From Bdellovibrionaceae bacterium UBA5009 (lineage in GTDB: Bacteria; Bdellovibrionota; Bdellovibrionia; Bdellovibrionales; Bdellovibrionaceae): a stretch of DNA of 6,372 nt. The translations under genes were made by a program, and so were the position numbers. Under the pieces are notes generated by a model, which was not told the DNA's origin, ran no database searches, and saw only the letters and a list, made by a program, of their open reading frames with translations. The DNA is taken from NCBI GenBank assembly GCA_002396665.1, contig DGYJ01000020.1:41774-48145 (forward strand). Reading direction: 5' to 3'. Position 1 is the first letter of the stretch; every line of letters begins with the position of its first letter. Shown here piece after piece: positions 1 through 6,372 of the stretch.

Positions 1-1671
1 GCTAAACTTCGAGAATTGCCTTTTGATACAAGATTATCATTGACGATTCACGTTCCGAACCAACAAAAAGAATTAGAATCTCTTCAAGCACAAAGAAGAA
101 TCTCCTATGCCATGGTCGCGGGCAAAAAGACAGGAGTTTCTGATTTAGATTCAGCCGCAAAATTCAAAGATATTGAAACACTGCTTGAGCAAATGGTTTC
201 TAGTGGTGAAAAAGTCTTTCAAGTTTCATTGCAAATCGTTGTGAGGTCAAAAGATCTCAACGAATTAGAAAATAAAGTTTCTGAAACTCTAGCAAAAATT
301 AGAGAATTGGCAGGCGCTGAGGCAATGGAAGAAACCTTGGCAGCTTTCGATATTTTTAGTGAGACTGCTATCCCAAATGCAAGAAGCAAAGAGCGCATTA
401 AAACAATGAAGACAACAAACCTATGCGACTTGTTGCCTGTCTATGGTCCGTGGTCAGGTCATGAAGATCCAAAGGTTTTGCTCCGCTCACGGCTAGGGAG
501 CTTAATTAGTTTTGATGTGTTTGCCAGTCAAATGACAAACTCAAATCAAATCGTCAGCGGTGGTTCAGGAAGTGGCAAATCCTATATGACCAATATCTTA
601 ATGATGCAAATGATGAAAGAGAATCCAAAAATATTTATTGTCGATATTGGAGGGTCCTATAAGAAAATTTGTGAAAACTTCGAAGGCCAGTATATTCCCT
701 TAGGTGTAGACACAGCCCTATCCATGAACCCTTTCGACTTACCACAGACTGAATCAAAACCTACAAGTCAGAAGATTAAATTCATTTTAAGTCTTATAGA
801 ACTAATGACCAAGGATGATGAAAAGATTCAACTTGGAAAATACGAAAAATCAGAAATCGAACAGGCCATAGAAAAAGTTTATGAGACTTCAAAAATGCCA
901 ACACTTTCTGATCTTCGAAAAATTTTATTGGTCCATCAGGATCAAAATATCAGTAAAATTGGAAAAATTTTATCAAGTTGGTGTGGAAACTCTTCCTATG
1001 GAAAATTTGTCGATCAAAGAACAACCTTACAACTAAATAAGCCCTTAGTCTGTTTTGATCTTAAAGGAATGGAATCTTATCCAGATCTTCAATCCGTTTG
1101 TTTATTTATTATTACAGATTTTGTTTGGCGAGAGGTGCAAAGTGACAGGTCCAAACCAAAATTTCTTATCTTAGATGAATGTTGGAAACTGATGGAAAAC
1201 GAATCTGCTTCATTGTTTATTGCGGAAGTTTTTAGGACATTTCGTAAGTACATGGCTTCAGCCATAGCTATTTCCCAGACCATTGATGATTTTGCGCGAA
1301 GTAAAATTGCAAATGCAATTTTACCAAATTCATCAATCAAGTGGGTGCTACGCCAAAAGGGAGCTGACAAAGAAAGACTAAAAGATGTTTTAAGCTTAAA
1401 TGACAACGAGCTTGAAATGGTTTCTTCACTTCATCAAGAAAGAGGCTCTTACAGTGAAGCCTTTCTTATGGCCGAGGAAGATCGAGCCCTTGTTGTAATT
1501 GAATCAACGCCTCTGGAATACTGGCTAGCCACTACTGACGGTCGAGATCTTGGGAAAATTGAGGAATACAAAAAACAAGAGCCAAATTCAAGCCAAATGG
1601 AAATTTTAAAGAAATTAGCAAAAGAATTTCCTAAAGGCATTGCTGCTAACCATAGTGAGGGGCAATTATGA
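1..1671 (+). CDS. traC: TraC/VirB4-type T4SS assembly ATPase (5' partial)
   Basis: The frame is open from base 1, so the TTG at 16 is not a real start and the 5' end lies outside; 556 residues are visible. F-plasmid TraC is about 875 residues, so roughly the N-terminal third is missing. Numbered from base 1: Walker A GGSGSGKS at residues 187-194 (559-582), the TraC-type segment VDIGGSYKK shortly after, NPFD at 243-246, Walker B FLILDECWKLM with Asp392-Glu393 (1174-1179), motif C Gln426 in ISQT, and an RQKG motif with Arg451. The C-terminal EYWLATTDGRD stretch (Trp508) is also typical of TraC-type proteins. Family role: cytoplasmic or inner-membrane-associated hexameric ATPase that powers pilus and channel assembly and substrate transfer. 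All nucleotide-binding residues look intact. It ends in a 4-base ATGA overlap with the next gene, implying translational coupling. I am sure of the family; the TraC rather than VirB4 subtype is a similarity judgement. Confidence 0.95.
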   Translation, partial: AKLRELPFDTRLSLTIHVPNQQKELESLQAQRRISYAMVAGKKTGVSDLDSAAKFKDIETLLEQMVSSGEKVFQVSLQIVVRSKDLNELENKVSETLAKIRELAGAEAMEETLAAFDIFSETAIPNARSKERIKTMKTTNLCDLLPVYGPWSGHEDPKVLLRSRLGSLISFDVFASQMTNSNQIVSGGSGSGKSYMTNILMMQMMKENPKIFIVDIGGSYKKICENFEGQYIPLGVDTALSMNPFDLPQTESKPTSQKIKFILSLIELMTKDDEKIQLGKYEKSEIEQAIEKVYETSKMPTLSDLRKILLVHQDQNISKIGKILSSWCGNSSYGKFVDQRTTLQLNKPLVCFDLKGMESYPDLQSVCLFIITDFVWREVQSDRSKPKFLILDECWKLMENESASLFIAEVFRTFRKYMASAIAISQTIDDFARSKIANAILPNSSIKWVLRQKGADKERLKDVLSLNDNELEMVSSLHQERGSYSEAFLMAEEDRALVVIESTPLEYWLATTDGRDLGKIEEYKKQEPNSSQMEILKKLAKEFPKGIAANHSEGQL

Positions 1672-2351
1672 AAATATTTATAATTCCTTTTGTGAGTATA
1701 GTCTTTTTCGTATCAGCTCCGGCAAAAGCTGATATGTGGGGCGGCGACCTAGTGTATTTAGCCCAGATTCTTGAGAATGCAATCAAGCAATATATAGAAC
1801 TAAAAAATATTGTCGATACTGGGAAAGATCAGCTTGAACTTGTTCGTGCAATCAATCGCGGAGTCAATGACTCGCTCAATTTAGCAAAGACGATCTATCC
1901 CAATGCGGACCCAGGAATTTACAAAGACTGGGAGAATGTCAGCACTGCCTTACAGCGGCTAGAAATCATTTATGGAACTGTTGCGCCGTCGCCGGATCTG
2001 GGTGTTCAAACTGATACGGATAGAAACGTAGCCGAAGCCGTGTCACTGAATAACGATATTTATAAGTACACTCAAAATATCGACGAGCTCGGCGAAGTCA
2101 TTAAGGACACTAGTCACGATGTCTCACCAGGGGGGGCGCAAAAACTAACGGCGCAAACTTTGGGCGTCATGCTTCAAGTGATGAATCAGACACTAAGAAC
2201 ACAGGCCACAGGTTTAAAGCTTCAGGCACAGACAATGGCATTGTCTAATAAAAAAGAAAAGGACTCAACAAGGACATATCTTGAAACGGCAAACACACTT
2301 CGAACTGCAATGAAAAAGGAACAAATTCAATTTTCATTGCCTCGATTTTAG
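1668..2351 (+). CDS. TrbJ/VirB5-like secreted T4SS protein
   Basis: 227 residues. The ATG overlaps the upstream stop (ATGA), and GAGGGG at 1657-1662 lies five bases before it. Residues 1-21 form a signal peptide: Lys2, a hydrophobic core at about 3-17, and a likely cut after Ala-Lys-Ala (19-21). The mature protein opens with WGGDLVYLAQ and a helical stretch (about 30-70) containing DTGKDQLELVRAINRG, which resembles the N-terminal region of TrbJ/VirB5-type proteins. A second long polar helix covers about 165-220 and may be coiled coil. There are no cysteines. VirB5 homologues are periplasmic and, in some systems, minor pilus-tip components that help contact the recipient. The position between virB4-like and virB6-like genes is the canonical virB5 slot. 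The family is recognisable but divergent, so the role rests on context as well as sequence. An internal block (1981-2160) is richer in G+C (88 of 180 bases) and holds a run of seven G at 2130-2136. Confidence 0.8.
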   Translation: MKIFIIPFVSIVFFVSAPAKADMWGGDLVYLAQILENAIKQYIELKNIVDTGKDQLELVRAINRGVNDSLNLAKTIYPNADPGIYKDWENVSTALQRLEIIYGTVAPSPDLGVQTDTDRNVAEAVSLNNDIYKYTQNIDELGEVIKDTSHDVSPGGAQKLTAQTLGVMLQVMNQTLRTQATGLKLQAQTMALSNKKEKDSTRTYLETANTLRTAMKKEQIQFSLPRF

Positions 2352-2359
2352 GGGAAGTT

Positions 2360-3277
2360 ATGATTTCTGATATTTCTTGGCTAGCAACAGAGGCAAAAAA
2401 AATTCATGAAATCTTCGTGGGTTGTTTCTATGTGGTGGTGACTGTCTTACTATTGCTGGGCATAGTGACTGAGTATTTTAAAATTCTTATTGGATCAATG
2501 CCAAACTTTGGGACCTTGGTTGGTCGAGTTTTGATTGCTGCGATTTTACTTCATGCCTATCCAGACATTACAAACACGATTGCGGATTTGACTGATGCTA
2601 TTGCTGCTAGACTTGGAGATTTAAACAATTTCAAGCTTATTCTAGATAGAATGGGCGATAAATTGGGCGAATTGTCTTGGTCCTGGGTCAGCTTTAAAGA
2701 AGCCATAATGCTAATAATTAGCTTTTTGACGTTCTTTATTCTGTATTTCTCAATTCATATTGCGGACAGCTTTTATCTTTATGTTTGGGTGATGCTCTAC
2801 GTTTTTTCACCACTGCTAATCGCGCTTTATGTATTGCCAGTTACAGCATCAGCGACAAGTGCGCTTTTTCGCTCGCTCATCGAGGTCGCAAGTTGGAAAA
2901 TTGTCTGGTCAGTCATAGCTACATTGCTTTGGAGTAGTGCCCTAAGCCAGATCAACCAAGACGGAGCCCAGATCAGTTTCTTGTCTGCAATAGGATTTAA
3001 CATTATTTTGGCAGGATCTCTTCTGCTGACCCCCTTTGTGGTTCACGCCTTGGCAGGAAGTGGCCTTTCACAAATGGGTAAAGACTTAAGTTCACTTGCT
3101 ATCGGTGGGATGACAATCACGCCGACAAGAACCATTGGAGCCACATCAAGCTTTATTTCAAAGCCATTTTCGGGCCCAAAAAACAAAAGTGCATCGACAA
3201 TGAATCACTTAAAGCAAACAAAAAAAATCAGTCCCAATTCGCAAAATCAAAACGCAAGAAGAAATATAAAATCTTAG
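2360..3277 (+). CDS. VirB6/TrbL-like polytopic inner-membrane channel protein
   Basis: 305 residues. The ATG follows the previous stop by eight bases; the purine-rich AGGGGAAG at 2350-2357 overlaps that stop and serves as ribosome binding site. Hydrophobic segments lie at about 19-40, 50-66, 114-135, 138-160, 175-196 and 206-230, giving five or six membrane spans. The region between spans 2 and 3 (about 67-112) is amphipathic and may be the large periplasmic loop typical of VirB6. Trp179 and Trp183 in the fifth span and the TPFVVHALAGSG stretch after the last resemble features of the VirB6/TrbL family. The last 70 or so residues are polar, and the final 35 are basic and low in complexity (rich in Asn, Lys, Ser and Gln), probably a disordered tail. 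Family role: inner-membrane platform component near the DNA path. It is much shorter than F-plasmid TraG (over 900 residues) and close to VirB6 (about 295). Membrane topology and position support the call; sequence motifs in this family are weak. Confidence 0.82.
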   Translation: MISDISWLATEAKKIHEIFVGCFYVVVTVLLLLGIVTEYFKILIGSMPNFGTLVGRVLIAAILLHAYPDITNTIADLTDAIAARLGDLNNFKLILDRMGDKLGELSWSWVSFKEAIMLIISFLTFFILYFSIHIADSFYLYVWVMLYVFSPLLIALYVLPVTASATSALFRSLIEVASWKIVWSVIATLLWSSALSQINQDGAQISFLSAIGFNIILAGSLLLTPFVVHALAGSGLSQMGKDLSSLAIGGMTITPTRTIGATSSFISKPFSGPKNKSASTMNHLKQTKKISPNSQNQNARRNIKS

Positions 3278-3291
3278 TTCAGGAGTAAAAA

Positions 3292-3843
3292 ATGAAATAC
3301 ACAGAAGCTTGGTCTTCAGTTGTTTCTCAAAATTTAAGTCTCAAATTCTTTTCAATTATTTTAGGATTTATCTGCATTATTTTAGGCATGATGAATTTAA
3401 GAATGAGTTTCAAAGATGCACTCATCGTTGAGCGCGGTTGCTCTTCAAAAGTAATTCAACCAATGAAGGACCAACATTCAAAATCGGAAATTGATAATTT
3501 CCTTCGCGAAGCTTTATCGCAAAGATTCGATTCACAAGTTTATCCGACCGATGGGCTATTGTCCCCAGATGAAACTAGATTTCGAGAGCAAGAGCAAAAA
3601 GAGTTTTTATCCCGAGGCATGAATCAGAAGGTGATCGTAAATGCTGTCAATGAAAGCAAGGAAGGCTTTCAAGTCGAAGCTGACAGAATCATTTCTGTTG
3701 GTGATGTTCGTTCGGCGTTTAAACATACTTTGATCGTAAAGCTTGAATCTAAAGCAAGGTCTCTATCGAATCCTTACGGATTGCTTTTAGTCTCAACGAA
3801 ACAAAGTGACGACAAGAATTCTAGCAAGAAATCGGCAAATTAA
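3292..3843 (+). CDS. traE: TraE/VirB8-like bitopic T4SS protein
   Basis: 183 residues. AGGAG at 3281-3285 lies six bases before the ATG, and the gap from the previous gene is 14 bases, the largest in the operon. A short N-terminus (1-17) precedes one membrane span (about 18-36), followed by a periplasmic domain of about 145 residues. This is the VirB8/TraE layout, with the length close to F-plasmid TraE (about 188) and shorter than VirB8 (about 237). Near the end, NPYG (residues 160-163) followed by LLLVS matches the NPxG motif of VirB8 proteins, where it is linked to dimer formation. Cys50 is the only periplasmic cysteine. The last 15 residues are polar and Lys/Ser-rich. Family role: assembly factor joining the inner-membrane complex to other T4SS parts. 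The position before VirB9- and VirB10-like genes is as expected. Naming it traE rather than virB8 is a choice based on size and the F-like ATPase nearby. Confidence 0.82.
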   Translation: MKYTEAWSSVVSQNLSLKFFSIILGFICIILGMMNLRMSFKDALIVERGCSSKVIQPMKDQHSKSEIDNFLREALSQRFDSQVYPTDGLLSPDETRFREQEQKEFLSRGMNQKVIVNAVNESKEGFQVEADRIISVGDVRSAFKHTLIVKLESKARSLSNPYGLLLVSTKQSDDKNSSKKSAN

Positions 3844-4262
3844 TGACAACCTATAGAAAAATATTTCATGAGTTTATGAGAATTCTGATTATTTATATCG
3901 GAGCTTTGGCTTTGCTATTGATTGCAACAAAAGATTCTGAAGCAAAAAGTCAAATGAGAATCATCAAGTGCGAAGAATCAAAAATGTCCGAAATTTTTGT
4001 AAAGCCGGAATTCACAACAATTATTAATTTCCCACTGAAACCTGAAAATGTGGTTTTAGGCGGAAAAAATCAGTTTACTGTGGATTACATAAAAAATGAC
4101 ATTGCAGTAACTTCGCTTTCATCAGTTTCAAGAACAAATCTGTTTGTTTACTTGCTCGGTCGAAGATGTGGTTTTCAACTTATTACATCTCACCAGAGTT
4201 TCGACAATTTGATTTTAGTCAGAGACCCTGACGAATCTAAAATGAAAGTTCCAATAAAATAG
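3843..4262 (+). CDS. traK: Short TraK/VirB9-like periplasmic core protein
   Basis: 139 residues. The ATG shares one base with the previous stop (TAATG), and no convincing Shine-Dalgarno precedes it, so translation probably depends on coupling. An in-frame ATG at 3876 (Met12) would give a more ordinary signal peptide and cannot be excluded. The hydrophobic core is at about 14-28, with a likely cut after Ser-Glu-Ala (32-34). The mature part reads as the VirB9/TraK N-terminal beta domain: TTIINFPLKPENVVLGG (58-74), FTVDYIKND (78-86), then TNLFVYLLGRRCGFQL (98-113). Compare the family pattern of a T-x-I-x-F-P strand, a G-rich turn and a later TNL-V strand. Cys43 and Cys109 could form a disulfide. 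VirB9 is about 290 residues and F-TraK about 240; here the C-terminal domain, which in VirB9 binds the VirB7 lipoprotein at the outer membrane, is absent. The gene ends cleanly at a stop with a ribosome binding site for the next gene, so it does not look frameshifted. Confidence 0.8.
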   Translation: MTTYRKIFHEFMRILIIYIGALALLLIATKDSEAKSQMRIIKCEESKMSEIFVKPEFTTIINFPLKPENVVLGGKNQFTVDYIKNDIAVTSLSSVSRTNLFVYLLGRRCGFQLITSHQSFDNLILVRDPDESKMKVPIK

Positions 4263-4271
4263 GAAGTAACT

Positions 4272-5165
4272 ATGTCGGAAATTATTAAGTCAGATGTTGC
4301 CAAAGACAACGGTCATAAAAACAGATGGGGTCTTAAAAACATTCTTTACCGAAAAGAAGGCAAAAAACACAGCATCAATGGAAAAATCACAGCCTGGTTT
4401 TTAACAATCTTTATTTTGCTTGGATCATTTTATTCGATCATTTCAGAATTTTTTAAGCCAACACCATCGGATAATATTGGCCCCATTGGGTTTAATCAAT
4501 CCACTAGGGCTATCCAAGAAAAGCCTAATGACCTTCAAATTCCCTTTGGGGATTCAGAAAACAGAAAAAGTAATCCTAAAGGGCCAAAGTCCAGGGTTGT
4601 TCTTCGATACGGTGGTACACAGATCATACAAAGACCCAATTTAGGAAAAATTCCTGCTGGGACGATGGTTAAGGCCCGATTTGTTACTGGCGCATCCAAC
4701 GGGCCACTTAAAGCCGAACTGATTGAAAGCTTAATTGTGAATGATGAAGAAATAGCTCCAGTGGGCTCAACTCTAATTGGGGTTGGTTCCTCTGGAGAAG
4801 ATCGTCTTTCTGTTCAGTTTTCAAAGCTTGTGTTTCGAAATGGAGAAGTAAAGGTCATTCAAGCCCAAGCTTGTGATATTTCAGACCAATCAGTTGGTTT
4901 AAAAGGTCAAAAAGTAAGTCGATATGCCATCATGCTGGCCACGGGTGCAGGATTAAATTTTCTTGGCGGCATGGCTGAAGGACTTCAAGAGTCTAAAGAC
5001 GGTCAGCCTGTCAAAAAATCTGATCTTCGAAACGCTGCCCTCAACGGAGTTTCAAAAGCGGCTCTAGAACAGTCACAAAATATTTTGAATGACGTCAAAA
5101 ATAAAAAATCAGTCATTCAGGTCAAAAGTGGACAAGAGTTTTATATTTTATTCGAAGGAGAATAA
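4272..5165 (+). CDS. traB: TraB/VirB10-like T4SS scaffold protein
   Basis: 297 residues. AGGAAG at 4261-4266 overlaps the preceding stop and lies five bases before the ATG. A basic cytoplasmic N-terminus (1-38) precedes one membrane span (about 39-57), a polar Pro/Asn/Ser-rich linker (about 62-108), and a C-terminal VirB10 beta-barrel domain from about 109. Recognisable parts are the IPAGTMVKARFVTG stretch, the APVGSTLIGVG strand, and a helical insert from Tyr218 to about 270 containing GAGLNFLGGMAEGLQ, which corresponds to the antenna that forms the outer-membrane pore in VirB10. The last strand (VKSGQEFYILFE) is the usual VirB10 ending. Cys201 is the only cysteine. Family role: spans inner membrane, periplasm and outer membrane, senses ATP use by the motor proteins and gates the channel. 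It is shorter than VirB10 (about 377) and F-TraB (about 475), mainly because the proline-rich linker is short. The family call is firm. Confidence 0.93.
   Translation: MSEIIKSDVAKDNGHKNRWGLKNILYRKEGKKHSINGKITAWFLTIFILLGSFYSIISEFFKPTPSDNIGPIGFNQSTRAIQEKPNDLQIPFGDSENRKSNPKGPKSRVVLRYGGTQIIQRPNLGKIPAGTMVKARFVTGASNGPLKAELIESLIVNDEEIAPVGSTLIGVGSSGEDRLSVQFSKLVFRNGEVKVIQAQACDISDQSVGLKGQKVSRYAIMLATGAGLNFLGGMAEGLQESKDGQPVKKSDLRNAALNGVSKAALEQSQNILNDVKNKKSVIQVKSGQEFYILFEGE
5155..5160 (+). promoter_or_regulatory. Ribosome binding site that fixes the TTG start of the FtsK-like gene
   Basis: AAGGAG lies inside the last codons of the traB-like gene, six bases before the TTG at 5167. It is a strong Shine-Dalgarno match at good spacing, and the start falls one base after the preceding stop. 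The first in-frame ATG downstream is at about 5497, after both membrane segments, so TTG is by far the best start. The closest in-frame alternative upstream is a GTG at 5128, which would overlap traB and ignore this site. Confidence 0.8.
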
Positions 5166-5166
5166 C

Positions 5167-6372
5167 TTGTTATTTAGCGAAAAACAAAAGCAAAACCATG
5201 AATGGATTGATAGATCCATCAAATTGATTCAAAACATATTCTTTGGAATTACTCAGCCAATAGTTGAGGTAGTTTACGGGATTAGAAAGGACACAATTCT
5301 TTACTGGCCTTTAATTGTCTGGGGATTCATATTTGATTTTCTGATTTTAACTCGGTTGGATCAAAGATTATTCAAATTGGCAAGACTTGGTTGGCTCTAT
5401 CCAACCCACCCAATTACATATTCCATTTATGCTTTCATTGGGGCCACATTTGGTTTTTGGCTTTGGGGCGCATTTCAATCGCAAAAGAAAAATAAAATGT
5501 TACTGCGTTTGACGGAGGTCTTTTTAGAATCAGGGCTAAAAAGCCCCATGGGAAAATTGCCTAACTTCATTTTTGATGTTCCCGTGGATGAATTTGTCAG
5601 AAGGCTTCGTGTCACAAATGCCTTTATGCCAAAAGCCAAGTTTATTGAAGCCAAAGATCGTTTAGAAAGTGGTCTTCAAGTTAAAATAGATGAAATTACA
5701 GAATGCAATGCCAGTGGCACGATTGACATTATGTATTCAGAATACGAAATGGCAAAACTCGTTGAACTTAAGGAATTTCAGATTCATGGACAGGACAAAT
5801 TTCTAATTGGTAAAACCAGGGCGAAAGAAATTTATGCAGACCTGACTGAAACCCCACACTTTTTAAACGGTGGTCAAACTGGTGGTGGTAAGTCCACATT
5901 TCTTCGTCAGATGATTACAACCCTCTATTGTAAAAATCCAGACTATGAATTTACATTGGTTGACATGAAAGGTGGTGTGGAATTTCAGCTTTTTAATAAC
6001 CGTAAAAGAATTTCCGTGGCTGATTCTGTGCTGTCTGCCAAAGATAAATTTATTAAGCTTGATGAGTTGCTCAGTGAACGATTTAAGATTCTAAAAGAAA
6101 ATAACTGCAAGGACATTGAGCAGTTCAACAAAGTGCCAATCAACAAAAGAAAAATGGCCAGCGGCACAAGGCCAGAGTCAATGAATATGCCAAGGCAGAT
6201 ACTTGTTATTGACGAGGCTGCCGAGCTGTTCTTGAACAGTGGTAAAGGAAATATTTCTGTCGTCCAAGAGGTCAATCGAATTGCCATCCGATTAGCAGCG
6301 CAAGGACGAGCCGTTGGAATTCACTTGGTGATTGCTACACAAAAGCCAGATGCCAATGCGGTTAGTACGCAA
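5167..6372 (+). CDS. FtsK/SpoIIIE-type DNA translocase, putative conjugative coupling protein (3' partial)
   Basis: Starts at TTG 5167 and stays open to the window end; 402 residues are visible. After a polar N-terminus, two membrane spans lie at about 43-62 and 83-103. A cytoplasmic domain (about 110-225) containing ESGLQVKIDEI resembles the region just before the motor in FtsK-type proteins. The motor follows: DLTETPHFLNGG leading into Walker A GGQTGGGKST (235-244, Lys242 at 5890), VDMKGGVEF at the position of FtsK's IDPK-VEL motif, Walker B ILVIDEAAEL with Asp349-Glu350 (6211-6216), and RLAAQGRAVGIHLVIATQKP from 375, the clearest FtsK/SpoIIIE signature. Chromosomal FtsK has four membrane spans and a long linker; this two-span form resembles TcpA of pCW3 and Orf21 of Tn916, which act as coupling proteins. 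One base separates it from traB, so it is very probably co-expressed and delivers DNA to the channel. The FtsK-type motor is certain from sequence; the coupling role is inferred. No gamma domain can be judged because the C-terminus is missing. Confidence 0.92.
   Translation, partial: MLFSEKQKQNHEWIDRSIKLIQNIFFGITQPIVEVVYGIRKDTILYWPLIVWGFIFDFLILTRLDQRLFKLARLGWLYPTHPITYSIYAFIGATFGFWLWGAFQSQKKNKMLLRLTEVFLESGLKSPMGKLPNFIFDVPVDEFVRRLRVTNAFMPKAKFIEAKDRLESGLQVKIDEITECNASGTIDIMYSEYEMAKLVELKEFQIHGQDKFLIGKTRAKEIYADLTETPHFLNGGQTGGGKSTFLRQMITTLYCKNPDYEFTLVDMKGGVEFQLFNNRKRISVADSVLSAKDKFIKLDELLSERFKILKENNCKDIEQFNKVPINKRKMASGTRPESMNMPRQILVIDEAAELFLNSGKGNISVVQEVNRIAIRLAAQGRAVGIHLVIATQKPDANAVSTQ

Noticed and set aside
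1089..1406. Reverse-strand open frame of 105 codons inside the TraC-like gene
   Set aside because: It lies wholly opposite the conserved ATPase region with Walker B and motif C, and its translation shows no recognisable domain.
1449..1640. Reverse-strand open frame of 63 codons
   Set aside because: Antisense to the conserved TraC C-terminus, with no family resemblance.
2395..2402. Run of eight A (another at 3220-3227) as a programmed frameshift site
   Set aside because: Reading frames are continuous on both sides, the family match does not call for a frameshift, and A runs are common in AT-rich genes with Lys codons.
4420..4644. Forward open frame of 74 codons in another frame within the traB-like gene
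   Set aside because: It overlaps the membrane span and linker of a clear VirB10 homologue and has no sequence features of its own.
5533..5546. Small inverted repeat GGGCT-AAAA-AGCCC as a possible terminator
   Set aside because: The stem is only five base pairs, no T run follows, and it sits inside the FtsK-like coding sequence.
5985..6287. Reverse-strand open frame of 100 codons
   Set aside because: Antisense to the FtsK motor, including its Walker B motif.
5167..6372. Chromosomal cell-division FtsK
   Set aside because: Only two membrane spans and a short linker precede the motor, and the gene is one base from a T4SS scaffold gene.

Overview
The window is a tightly packed, single-direction operon (+ strand) that encodes the core of a conjugation-type type IV secretion system (T4SS). 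Both ends are open. The first gene is cut at its 5' end by base 1, and the last runs past base 6372. Every internal junction is a short overlap or a gap of at most 14 bases. No stretch lacks a gene, and I see no internal promoter, terminator, RNA gene, insertion sequence or CRISPR array.

Order of genes: TraC/VirB4-type ATPase (1-1671, 5' partial); secreted TrbJ/VirB5-like protein (1668-2351); polytopic VirB6/TrbL-like membrane protein (2360-3277); TraE/VirB8-like single-pass protein (3292-3843); short TraK/VirB9-like periplasmic protein (3843-4262); TraB/VirB10-like scaffold protein (4272-5165); and an FtsK/SpoIIIE-type DNA-pumping ATPase with two N-terminal membrane segments (5167 to beyond 6372, 3' partial, TTG start). 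The order B4-B5-B6-B8-B9-B10 is that of the Agrobacterium virB operon, but the ATPase resembles F-plasmid TraC.

Inferred working model: VirB6, VirB8 and VirB10 form the inner-membrane platform. VirB9 and VirB10 bridge the periplasm to the outer membrane. The VirB5-like protein is exported to the periplasm or pilus. TraC/VirB4 powers assembly. The FtsK-like protein is in the position expected of the coupling protein that feeds DNA into the channel. No relaxase, pilin, VirB3, VirB7 or VirB11 is visible; some may lie outside the window.

Organism: two signal peptides ending in Ala, and VirB9/VirB10 homologues that span a periplasm, point to a Gram-negative (diderm) bacterium. Base composition is AT-rich (37-49% G+C in the blocks I counted). 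A low-GC proteobacterium-like lineage such as Bdellovibrionota would fit, but that is a guess from general similarity. Whether the locus is on a plasmid or an integrative element cannot be told from here.
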